A DNA stretch of 64,000 bases from the NCBI GenBank assembly GCA_003255025.1, contig QANY01008211.1, positions 607,743 to 671,742 of the forward strand. Direction: 5' to 3'. Both the position numbers and the translations under genes were made by a program. The notes under the pieces were generated by a model that had not been told where the DNA came from, ran no database searches, and saw only the letters and a program-made list of their open reading frames with translations. The DNA comes from Datisca glomerata. Its lineage: Eukaryota; Streptophyta; Magnoliopsida; Cucurbitales; Datiscaceae. This document shows positions 47,652-57,881 of this stretch, piece by piece. Positions within the stretch are counted from its first letter, which is position 1. Each line of letters opens with the position of its first letter.

Positions 47652-48766
47652 TGCTCAGAATAACTAAATTATTCTTATTATTGAAAATTTCATATTGTAT
47701 TTTTTGTTACTAACCTTGTGGTGACTTCTACAACCTCCTATTAGGCTTCACTTTTCTCCCTCTCGCCTCTACAACCACCATACCCTCGGGATTTACGTAT
47801 CTAAGAGGTCTTACCTAGGTCCCTGAGGCGAACCAAATAGAAACCTATACGTCAGCCTCTAATAAACTGATTCATAGATTAGGCAAACAAATAATATAGA
47901 GAAATAAACAATTATAAGAATATTGAAGTAAGATTATATATAAGAAATTATTCATGGGTGGAGAGTAAGATTATATATAAGAAATTATTCATGTAAGCAA
48001 ATAAGTAAATAATATTATCAATAACCAGCCATTATAGGCGGCAAACAGTATGAACTATGCAAATATTGAAGTAGAAACAGTAAATGAACAGTAAATATCG
48101 CCACCAGGTTTGGCTTTGATACCAAAAGATGCGAAATTGAACAGTATTTAAGAGGGGGTATTAAGAGGCAAGAAGATAAACAGTAAAAACTATATTAATA
48201 AATAGTAAAAACAGTTATTGTATTATGGTGTAAGATTAAAGACTTACACAAACAGAGTTTATTGGCAACAATAAACTAGTGCTCCCACTCACTAATTTAC
48301 GTTGAAGAAAAAGAATAAAAGATTTACAAAAGAGGAGTAGAAGAAGAAAGCTTTGTTTCACAAAACAGGTTTTAGCTCTCAAATAGTAAGAGTTGTAAAA
48401 TAAGTTTTGATTCACAAATGGGAGAGGTTGCCTATTTATAGCTAACGAAAGTGGAGTTCACCGGGAACTCATCACTAACCTGAACTATTCTATTCTACAA
48501 AAGTAAGAAATATTTTACATTTCTACTTTTGTCTACTTTTGACTAAAAATAGTAAAAAGTACAATGATTACAAAGAGACAAATTACAAAGAATCTTTGGT
48601 AGGCGAAGCCCTTTGTAGTCGTCATGATTGGTTGAGACTGTTGGTGGATAATTGTTATCTTGATCTCGTCCTTCGATTATGTTGAAGAGCATGATGGTCA
48701 TTGCATTGTGCTTATGTCTTATCATGATCTCTTAATTGTTTTATTGGTATTTTGCCAATAATAAAA
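47652..48766 (-). promoter_or_regulatory. Viral intergenic region and leader, unit 2 into unit 1
   Basis: The best-preserved regulatory region. On the minus strand, in order: end of ORF2, TATA box TATAAATA (48433-48440), polyA signal AATAAACTC (about 48260), primer-binding site TGGTATCAAAGCC (48112-48124), a long AT-rich leader, a structured GC-richer core (about 47755-47870), and the ORF1 start at 47651. The leader carries a 37-bp-period duplication (AGTAAGATTATATATAAG at about 47927 and 47964). The core has a 5'-splice-site-like CTAGGTAAGA (minus strand, 47809-47818) and CCTCAGGGA facing TCCCGAGGG, which could pair. Confidence 0.8.
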
Positions 48767-50148
48767 TTATTCATCTTCATCTTCACTGAGGTTTACATCC
48801 TCAAAAAGATCTTGAGAATCTTGGAAGGGATCATGGGCCCATCGAGGAAAAGACTGAACATGAGATTTACCCTTTGATTTTTGAGGTGGAGATTGACCTT
48901 TTTTGTCCTTAATTGGGTGACTGGATTCTACTGAGCATTCAGAGTTAGAACTTGTATTTTCAATGAGAATGAGCATTTTTTATATTAACTCCTGCTTTTC
49001 TTTGGATTTTTTATACTTGTTTTTGCCTTTTGAAGAAGGTCTTGTGGTGGATTTTGAATTTTGGAGGAATCTGATGATTGCTTAATTTGCAGAGCCTGAT
49101 TACCTGGTTCCTTAATTTTTAAGGAGTCCACTGGAGGCTTGGGAGATTTTATCTGAGGGTGAGATTTTGCTAATTCTTCATGTATGGAGGCGGATCTTTT
49201 TAGTGTACTGAATTTGTCCCACCATTTTACATAGTATTGTCTGGTGAGGATTTCTCCTTCAATGGCGTATTTCCATTTAAGGATCCAAAGACTTTTGAAT
49301 TTATTTACAAAATATATTATTAGAGGAAAAAAGGCCTCAACTGTTGAGGGTTTAAATAATTTTAAAAATAAATTGTAATTTTGTTGTAAATCAATTGGAA
49401 AAATCTCAAAGACGGGACCATGGATTGACCACCATCATAAAAACCATTTTGGTAAATTAATTTTAAAATTTTTGTCAAAATTTAAAAACCAAGAGTGGGT
49501 AAATTCACTATTTGGGTGGAAGAAAATTATTTTTCATGCATCAATATAGTCAAAATAATTATATTATTTTTTATTTAAAAGAGGTTTTAACCCTGAGGGA
49601 TGGATTTTCCATTCCTCTAAAGTTATTATTTTGAGGATATAGAAGGAATGATAAAGGATTTTTCCTTCTGCACTGTTTATAGGTTTGATATTTATTGATC
49701 TTGTTTCTAGGATAATATCTCTATAGAACTTAAGGGTTCTGTCTTCGTGTCCAAGGACAATATGAGAATCAGGAAGGAAATGAGCCTTTACTATTTCTAT
49801 TGGGTTTTTAAAATTGGCGAATGGGTGTTCAATATAGAAGAGATTTTTACTGAGGGTTTTTCTATAATAAGGAGAAGATTTTCTGTAATTGGTGAATGGT
49901 TGGTTGATGACCAATTGTGGGTCAAATGGTTTAGAAACAACAAACGGGTCAAATTGATTGACCAAATCATTTTGGTAATTAGGTCTGGTGGACCCAAGAA
50001 CCGTTAATTGGGTATTTCCAGGAGTAGAAGACTCCTCTTTGATTTGGGCCTTAAGGGCCAATTGATGTGTGGAGGTTTCTCCTTTGGTCATTTTCCCGGA
50101 AGCTTGGGGCCTAGACCACATCCTTTTGTTGCCCCTGTAGGAATTCAC
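48767..50148 (-). pseudogene. Viral ORF2, unit 2
   Basis: Starts at ATG 50148 (MNSYRGNKRMWSRPQ), overlapping the RNase H end by ~38 nt. It runs 194 codons to a TAA at 49564, then continues in the same frame after that stop and a TGA to 48767. Blocks: LALKAQIKEESSTP, KAHFLPDSHIVLGHEDRTLK, ILYHSFYILK. After the stop come HSWFLNFDKNF, a Trp-rich PKWFLWWWSIHGPV and REILTRQYYVKWWD-like sequence; near the C-terminus is a Lys/Gln-rich tract and an acidic tail. The first 194 codons are identical to the copy at 54002-54586, including the TAA position. The function is unknown to me; the genome position matches the downstream ORF of some caulimovirids. Confidence 0.78.
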
Positions 50149-51840
50149 GTGTTAAAAAGTCAGGGACTGAATTATTAACTCCTTTAATAAATTCAATATT
50201 GAAATAAAAAATACTAAGTATAGATTGCCATCTAGCAAAGATCTGTTTGGAGGCTATATTTTTAACATCCTTTTCTAGAACATGCTTAGCAGATTTGCAA
50301 TCAATTTTTAACAAGAATTTTTGATTTAGCAAGTCATCTTGGAATTTCTGTATGCATAAAACAACAGATAAAATTTTTTTCTTAATAGTATTGTAATTAA
50401 TTTGTGATTGAGACAACGTTCCAGATGTAAACCTAACAATTTGTTCAGGTGCTTCTGGGGAAATTTTTTGTAACAGGATGCCTCCATATCCAATTTCAGA
50501 GGCATCAGTTTGGACAATTTTAAAAGAATTATTAGTGGGAATGCCAAGACAAGGAAGTGTCTTAACATGGGTTTTAATTCTTTTGATTAAACCAGTGTGG
50601 ACAGTTGTCCAAGGAGGAGGATTCTTTTTAAGCCTGTCAAAGAGAGGCTTACAATCAATTCTCATTTTATTGTAAAAATCATATATGTAATTTAAAGATC
50701 CTAGAAACCTTTGCAATTGTGTTTTATCTAGAATTTTATTGGGGAATTTGTCAGCAAATTGTATTACCCTGTAAATTGGCTTGATTATAGAATGGTGTAT
50801 TTGAATCCCAAGAATCTAATCTTAGATTGAAATAATTTGATTTTGTTTGCAGAGATAACTAGACCATTTTGTTTTATTATCCTAACAAATGATACAAGGT
50901 GCCTCCAATGTTATTCTATTGTTTTTGAGAAAATAAGAACACCATCAATGTAAACAATTGAGAAATCAGTAAATTGATTAAAGATTTCATTCATTATATT
51001 TTGAAATTCACTAGGAGCATTTTTAAGGCCAAAAGGCATTACATTCCACTCATAATGGCCAAATGGAGTTACAAATGTTGTTTTATATTTATCACTTTCA
51101 TTTATCTGGATTTTCCAAGATCCAGATTTCATATCAAATTTGGAGAATACTACTGCATCTCCAAGTCTATTTATTAAATCCATTTTGTTTGGTATTAGAT
51201 ATCTTATCAATTCTAAAACATTATTAAGGGGCTTATAATTGATCACTAAATGAGTAACTCCTTGTTCGATTTCACTAGCCTTCTGGACATAAAAGGTCGA
51301 GCAGGACCAAGGAGATTTTCTTTTTCTAATAATATTCTTATTGAGAAGTTCTGTAATTTCCTTTTACAGAACTCAAAGCATTTATGAATTCATCTGAATT
51401 GGTCTTGCCTTTGTTGGGATATTCTTTTCATCAAATCCCTTAATATAGGGAAGATTGACAGTATGTTGCTTTCTGTGCCAGAAAGCATTGGGAATATCAG
51501 AACATAATTCTTTACAGATCTTTTGTTCAAATATTTTAATTTTGTTTTGAAGAATAGAACTTTGAAGTTGTTCTTCAATTCTGTTAAATTTTACTTCATT
51601 TTGTAAAAAACATAATTGTTTTTCTTTACAAGAAATGAGATTTATTGATTTTGAGATAGATTATTCTTTTAGAATTTTTAATTTTTCATTACTGGGAGAA
51701 GAGAGGAATTTAAATTTTATTGGTTTCTTCATGACATAGGTAATTATTTCATCATACTCTATTGAAAATAGATATGGCAGAGCAAGAAATGGTAGACCTA
51801 GGATAATTTTGTCAATAATATTTTTTACTAAGACAAATGA
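50111..51840 (-). pseudogene. Viral protease end, RT and RNase H, unit 2
   Basis: Minus strand. The protease C-terminal part (51840 down to about 51700) starts mid-gene at the head-to-head junction. RT (50911-51246 and flanks) has VVFSKFDMKSGSWKIQINES and PFGLKNAPSEFQNIMNE, and the catalytic box reads YIDG (YIDD expected), so one catalytic Asp is lost. RNase H (50111-50716) begins MQRFLGSLNYIYDFYNKM and includes TDASEIGYGGILL and an FIKGVNNSVPDFLTREFLQG end. Frameshifts separate the parts. Confidence 0.85.
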
Positions 51841-54039
51841 TGTTTTTTACTAAGAGCAATAACTTCTTTTTTAAAAATAAAAACTTCTCTAGGAATAAAA
51901 ATTATTCCAGAAAAAGGTTTAATAAAAAATTTGATAAAACTAATATTACGTGTTTCAAAAGTGGTCAGAAAGGCAACCTTTCAAATACTTGTCAAGTCAA
52001 AAATAAAATTAACCAATTAAAAATTTCTGAAGAAGATAAACAGGAATTGTTTAGAATCATAGAAACAATAGATTATTATGATAGTAATAGTGAAGATTTA
52101 GAAGAATATGAAACCCCTGAATCCTCTGAAACTTAATCCTCAAGTTCTGACAATGATTCTCCTAACATCACTATGGGATGTCGGGATAGTTGTTGTCAAA
52201 AAATCAATGTCCTAAATAAAAATGAAGAACAAGAAACCCTCTTGTTAGATTTAATTTGCAAAATTGAAATCCTAAATTAAAACATCATTTGTCTTAGTAA
52301 AAAAATATTATTGACAAAATTATCCTAGGTCTACCATTTATTGCTCTGCCATATCCATTTTCAGTAGATAATGATGGAATAATTACCTATGTCATGAATA
52401 AACCAATAAAATTTAAATTCCTCTCTTCTCCCAGTAATGAAAAATTAAAAATTCTAAAAGAAAAATCTATCTCAAAATCGATAAATCTCATTTATCGATA
52501 AATCTCATTTGTAAAGAAAAACAATTATGTTTTTTACAAAATGAATTAAAATTTAACAGATTTGAAGAACAACTTCAAAGTTCTATTCTTCAAAATAAAA
52601 TTAAAATATTTGAACAAAAGATCTGTAAAGAATTATGTTCTGATATTCTCAATACTTTCTGGCACAGAAAGCGCCAGAAAGCAACATACCGTCAATCTTC
52701 CCTATATTAAGGGATTTGATGAAAAGAATATCCCAACAAAGGCAAGACCAATTCAGATGAATTCAGAAATGCTTTGAGTTCTGTAAAAGGAAATTACAGA
52801 ACTTCTCAATAAGAATATTATTAGAAATAGCAAATCTCATTGGTCCTGCTCGGCCTTTTATGTCCAGAAGGCCAGTGAAATCGAACGAGGAGTTCCTCGT
52901 TTAGTGATCAATTATAAGCTCCTTAATAATGTTTTAGAATTGATAAGATATTAAATACCAAACAAAATGGATTTAATAAATAAACTTGGAGATGCAGTAG
53001 TATTCTCCAAATTTGATATGAAATCTGGATTTTGGCAAATCCAGATAAATGAAAGTGATATATATAAAACAGCATTTGTAACTCTATTTGGCCATTATGA
53101 GTGGAATGTAATGTCTTTTGGCCTTAAAAATGCTCCTAGTGAATTTCAAAATATAATGAATGAAATCTTTAATCAATTTACTGATTTCTCAATTGTTTAC
53201 ATTGATGATGTTCTTATTTTCTCAAAAATAATAGAACAACATTGGAGGCACCTTGAATCATTTGTTAGGATAATAAAACAAAATGGTCTAGTTATCTCTG
53301 CAAGCAAAATCAAATTATTTCAATCTAAGATTAGATTCTTGGGATTCAAAATACACCATTCTATAATCAAGCCAATTGATAGGGTAATACAATTCGCTGA
53401 CAAATTCCCTAATTAAATTCTAGATAAAACACAATTGAAAAGGTTTATAGGATCTTTAAATTCCATATCTGATTTCTATATAAAATGAGAATTGATTGCA
53501 AGCCTCTCTTTGACATGCTTAAAAAGAATCATCCTCCTTGGGCAACTGTCCACACTGATTTAATCAAAAGAATTAAAACCCATGTTAAGACACTTCCTTG
53601 TCTTGGCATTCCCACTAATAATTCTTTTAAAATTGTCCAAACTGATGCCTCTGAAATTGGATATGGAGGCATCCTGTTACAAAAAATTTCCCCAGAAGCA
53701 CCTGAACAAATTGTTAGGTTTACATCTAGAACGTTGTCTCAATCACAAATTAATTACAATATTATTAAGAAAAAAAATTTATCTGTTGTTTTATGCATAC
53801 AGAAATTCCAAGATGACTTGCTAAATCAAAAATTCTTGTTAAAAATTGATTGCAAATCTGCTAAGCATGTTCTAGAAAAGGATGTTAAAAATATAGCCTC
53901 CAAACAGATCTTTGCTAGATGGCAATCTATACTTAGTATTTTTTATTTCAATATTGAATTTATTAAAGGAGTTAATAATTCAGTCCCTGACTTTTTAACA
54001 CGTGAATTCCTACAGGGGCAACAAAAGGATGTGGTCTAG
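51841..54039 (+). pseudogene. Viral zinc-knuckle region, protease end, RT and RNase H, unit 3
   Basis: Plus strand. 51841-52136 encodes the basic region and a zinc knuckle CFKSGQKGNLSNTC, in which the second Cys and the His are changed. An acidic linker follows, then a deletion of about 0.4 kb relative to unit 1 joins it to the protease end (52283). RT (52967-53416) has KSGFWQIQINES and an intact YIDDVLIF box at 53198. It ends with an FADKFPN block and a stop at about 53414. RNase H (53485-54039) has TDASEIGYGGILL and ends FLTREFLQG. Frameshifts and stops between blocks prevent one continuous product. Confidence 0.85.
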
Positions 54040-55381
54040 GCCCCAAGCTTCCGGGAAAATGACCAAAGGAGAAACCTCCACACATCAATTGGCCCTTAAG
54101 GCCCAAATCAAAGAGGAGTCTTCTACTCCTGGAAATACCCAATTAACGGTTCTTGGGTCCACCAGACCTAATTACCAAAATGATTTGGTCAATCAATTTG
54201 ACCCGTTTGTTGTTTCTAAACCATTTGACCCACAATTGGTCATCAACCAACCATTCACCAATTACAGAAAATCTTCTCCTTATTATAGAAAAACCCTCAG
54301 TAAAAATCTCTTCTATATTGAACACCCATTCGCCAATTTTAAAAACCCAATAGAAATAGTAAAGGCTCATTTCCTTCCTGATTCTCATATTGTCCTTGGA
54401 CACGAAGACAGAACCCTTAAGTTCTATAGAGATATTATCCTAGAAACAAGATCAATAAATATCAAACCTATAAACAGTGCAGAAGGAAAAATCCTTTATC
54501 ATTCCTTCTATATCCTCAAAATAATAACTTTAGAGGAATGGAAAATCCATCCCTCAGGGTTAAAACCTCTTTTAAATAAAAAATAATATAATTATTTTGA
54601 CTATATTGATGCATGAAAAATAATTTTCTTCCACCCAAATAGTGAATTTACCCACTCTTGGTTTTTAAATTTTGACAAAAATTTTAAAATTAATTTACCA
54701 AAATGGTTTTTATGATGGTGGTCAATCCATGGTCCCGTCTTTGAGATTTTTCCAATTGATTTACAACAAAATTACAATTTATTTTTAAAATTATTTAAAC
54801 TCTCAACAGTTGAGGCCTCTTTTCCTCTAATAATATATTTTTTAAATAAATTCAAAAGTCCTTGGATCCTTAAATGGCAATACGCCATTGAAGGAGAAAT
54901 CCTCACCAGACAATACTATGTAAAATGGTGGGACAAATTCAGTACACTAAAAAGATCCGCCTCCATACATGAAGAATTAGCAAAATCTCACCCTCAGATA
55001 AAATCTCCCAAGCCTCAAGTGGCCTCCTTAAAAATTAAGGAACCAGATAATCAGACTCTGCAAATTAAGCAATCATCAAATGCCTCGCAAAATTCAAAAT
55101 CTACCACAAGACCTTCTTCAAAAGGCAAAAACAAGTATAAAAAATTCAAAGAAAAGGAGTTAATACAAAAAATGCTCATTCTCCTTGAAAATACAAATTC
55201 TAACTCTAAATCCTCAGTAGAATCCAGTCACCTAATCAAGGACAAAAAAGGTCAATCTACATTTTAAAAATCAAAAGGTAAATCTCATGTTCGGTCTCTT
55301 CCTCGATAGGCCCATTATCCCTTCCATGATTCTCAAGATCTTTCTGAGGATGTACACCTCAGTGAAGATGAAGATGAATAA
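54002..55381 (+). pseudogene. Viral ORF2, unit 3
   Basis: Starts at ATG 54002 inside the RNase H end. The first 194 codons are the same as at 49564-50148. An in-frame TAA follows at 54584 and a TGA about 30 nt later. The frame then stays mostly open to about 55264 (55019-55267 contains KIKEPDNQTLQIKQSSN and KGKNKYKKFKEKELIQKML), has two further breaks, and ends with an acidic SEDEDE tail at 55379-55381. The same stops are present in the left arm, so they predate the split of the two arms or were in the integrated template. The role of the protein is unknown to me. Confidence 0.78.
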
Positions 55382-56030
55382 TTTTATTATTGGCAAAATA
55401 CCAATAAAACAATTAAGAGATCATGATAACACATAAGCACAATGCAATGACCATCATGCTCTTCAACACAATCAAAGGACGAGGTCATGTTAACAATTAT
55501 CCACCAACAGTCTCAACCAATCATGACGACTACAAAGGCCTTCGCCTACCAAAGATTCTTTGTAATTTGTCTCTTTGTAATCATTGTAGTTTTTACTATT
55601 TTTAGTCAAAAGTAGACAAAAGTATAAATGTAAAATGTTTTTTACTTTTGTAGAATAGAATAGTTCAGGTTAGTGATGGTTTCCCGGTGAACTCCACTTT
55701 CCTTAGCTAGAAATAGGCAGCCTCTCCCATTTGTGAATCAGAACTCGTTTTACAACTCTTACAATTTGAGAGCTAAAACTTATTTTGTGAAACAGAGCGT
55801 TCTTCTTCTACTCCTCTTTTGTAAATCTTTTCTTCTTTTTCTTCATCATAAATTAGTGAGCGGGAGCACTAACTTATTGTTTCCAATAAACTCTGTTTGT
55901 GTAAACCTTTAATCTTACACCATAATACATAACTGTTTTTACTATTTATTAATACAGTTTTTACTGTTTATCTTCTTGCCTCTTAATAGCCCCTCTTAAA
56001 TATTGTTCAATTCCGTGCCTTTTGGTAAAA
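55382..56030 (+). promoter_or_regulatory. Viral intergenic region, unit 3 (decayed promoter, broken primer site)
   Basis: The plus-strand counterpart of the intergenic regions at 40318-41274 and 48125-48766. The TATA position reads CTAGAAATAGG (about 55707), so the box is lost. CAATAAACTC near 55887 keeps the polyA signal. Homology stops inside the primer-binding site: TTTTGGT at about 56020-56026, then AAAACTG. Confidence 0.8.
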
Positions 56031-56706
56031 ACTGTTAAATTACTTATTCACTTACATGAATAAGTAAACAGTAATTAATTCTTATTAATAGATGATCCAG
56101 AAAAGGAACTCTTAGGGGTACTAGACTAGTTATACTTCCTAACTTTAGAATTAAAAAATTGGTAATTAATTTTATCATATTATTTATTATTAAGGTTTGT
56201 CTGAGTTTCTTGGAAGCTTATTCCTTTAGGTTCTAGACCTTTAATTTTTAAATTTTTTAATTCTTGTTCTATTTGAATCTTAAAGGATAATTTAGAATTG
56301 GAATTCTTATTTTTATTGGGTATGTTCCATATCCTATCATTTACTTGATTAAAGTCTTCAGGATGATAGTCTTGATCATCTGAAAGGTATTCGAAATGAT
56401 CATTCTGATCATCTGATGGGTATTTAAAATATTTATGATCTACTTATTCTGATCATCTTATCGGTATTCAAAATATTTATGATCTACTTGATCATCTGTA
56501 AATTCAAAATATTCATCCACTATGTTGGATATAGAATATATTATAGACCTATTGAATATATTATAGACCTAATGCTACTAAAATCTTTTTTGTAAAATAA
56601 AGCTTTCTTCTTCTACTACTCTTTTGTAAATCTTTTCTTCTTTTTTCTTCAACGTAAATTAGTGAGTGTGAGCACTAATTTATTGTTGTCAATAAACTAT
56701 GTTTGC
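56031..56706. other. Scrambled viral fragments at the right edge of the cluster
   Basis: Three pieces. 56031-56084 is short leader-like AT-rich sequence. About 56085-56580 repeats 47193-47630 in the same orientation (minus-strand coding for the polyprotein N-terminus), with an internal ~42-bp duplication of the DDQVDHKYFEY-coding unit. About 56585-56706 is plus-sense terminal-redundancy sequence (TTTGTAAATCTTTTCTTC, then CAATAAACT), ending at an (AT)n tract. Confidence 0.8.
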
Positions 56707-57872
56707 CAATATATATATATATATATATATATATAACTTCCAAAATTTATATATAAATAATTCTTAATTAATTAATCACACATAATTATCTCATAATTAC
56801 GTACTTGCCCCAGAATAAAAATTTATTTTGTAGGTCAGTCCTTTTCTCATGTCCTAAAATATTCACACCCTAGACTACGTAGTACAGAGGTGACCTGAGG
56901 ACCATGAACCTATAATCTTAAGCTAAAATAAACTAGATTATTAATTAAACTCTTTAATTAAATAATTTTATTTATTATTTCTATTATCACTCCACTATAA
57001 ATATGAAATTGTACTCTTAGAGATGATTGAATGTATTTACAGAGTATTCCTGTGTAGTCGATTGATATAATCATTTCACGTAGTTCTGTCCTCCAATTAT
57101 TAGTTCGTAAATTAGAGCTAGTCAAAATTATCGGTTTACCCTTCTAATTACCTATTGATCCTTAAAGACCATTAATTCACTAGTGAATGAATAATTTATA
57201 ATCATATTATAAATTTGAATTAAAAAACCATTCAGTTCTAGAATTAACATTTAAGGGAATTAATATACGATCCGTTAGGAAAGCTTGAATTCTAAATCTT
57301 GTAAGATCATATTTCCAACCATCCATATCACTAAATCTCTAAAATAAAAGTCACTAGCTTGTTTTACAAGAAAAGCTTAACGGGTGAATCAAAAGATCCA
57401 GTAGACATGTATAGGAGTTCATGACTACTCAGGATTCAGACCGGTCTACATATGATCACTAGATTGACGTGTATTAAATCTTTTATCAACGGTATGTTAA
57501 TAAAGATATTAATCCACATCGATCTTGTCATATATAATCTTATTATATAAAGTACATTCACTAAGATGTCTATCAACTTCAATGATCCAGATCTAGATCA
57601 CATGCATTCACAATGCTTAGTGAACCATATTAGCAACCATTCATTAAAGATTCCATACTTAAATATGTTACTGACATTTTTATTCATTATCTATGATCTT
57701 AATCCTCTCTTACTAATACAAGATCATAGTCTCAATAATGGATATGAAATTTTAGATATTCATATAAATTATTCAACAATAATTTAAATCAACAATTATC
57801 AAAAAAATGTAATTCCATTAAATTTCATATTAAAATATCAATACACATACTTTGAGAGCATAACTTCCAACA
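56707..57872 (-). repeat. Copia B 3' LTR, proximal half
   Basis: Starts on the minus strand TGTTGGAAGTTATGCTCTC at 57872 and continues to an (AT)n tract at 56707-56735, where the viral cluster joins. It is collinear with the left half of the solo LTR (shared ATTGTTGAATAATTTATAT and GAGACTATGATCTTGTAT-type blocks). The 57566-57787 open frame on + is LTR sequence. Confidence 0.9.
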
Positions 57873-57881
57873 ATCTCCCAC

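Larger units (their letters stand above)
48125..56030. repeat. Large inverted repeat: two ~3.7-kb viral arms and a ~0.44-kb spacer
   Basis: The left arm (about 48115-51840) reads, on its minus strand, the same sequence as the right arm (about 52283-56030) on the plus strand, from the protease CATCATTTGTCTTAGTAAAA to the primer-site region. ORF2's first 194 codons are identical in both arms. RNase H differs at several residues, and RT and the TATA box at more. The spacer 51841-52282 holds the zinc-knuckle region on the plus strand. Transcription across it would give a long hairpin RNA. Confidence 0.88.
40196..56706. mobile_element. Endogenous pararetrovirus cluster (Caulimoviridae)
   Basis: 16.5 kb of rearranged pararetroviral DNA inserted in an (AT)n tract of the copia B 3' LTR. 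The viral RT has the caulimovirid layout (KSGFWQIQI, VMPFGLKNAPSEFQ-type and YIDD blocks). RNase H follows RT directly, a downstream second ORF is present, there is no integrase, and an initiator-Met type primer-binding site lies downstream of a TATA box. Segments from left to right by coding strand: 40196-40317 (+), 40318-51840 (-), 51841-56030 (+), about 56085-56580 (-), about 56585-56706 (+). Primer-site to primer-site spacing in the minus tandem is 7700 bp, close to a genome length in this family. The genus is uncertain (Solendovirus-, Petuvirus- or Florendovirus-like features). All genes are broken. Confidence 0.9.

Noticed and set aside
49747..54403. Mirror-image 86-codon frames at 49747-50007 (+) and 54143-54403 (-)
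   Set aside because: They are the antisense of ORF2 in the two inverted arms; identical because the arms are identical there.
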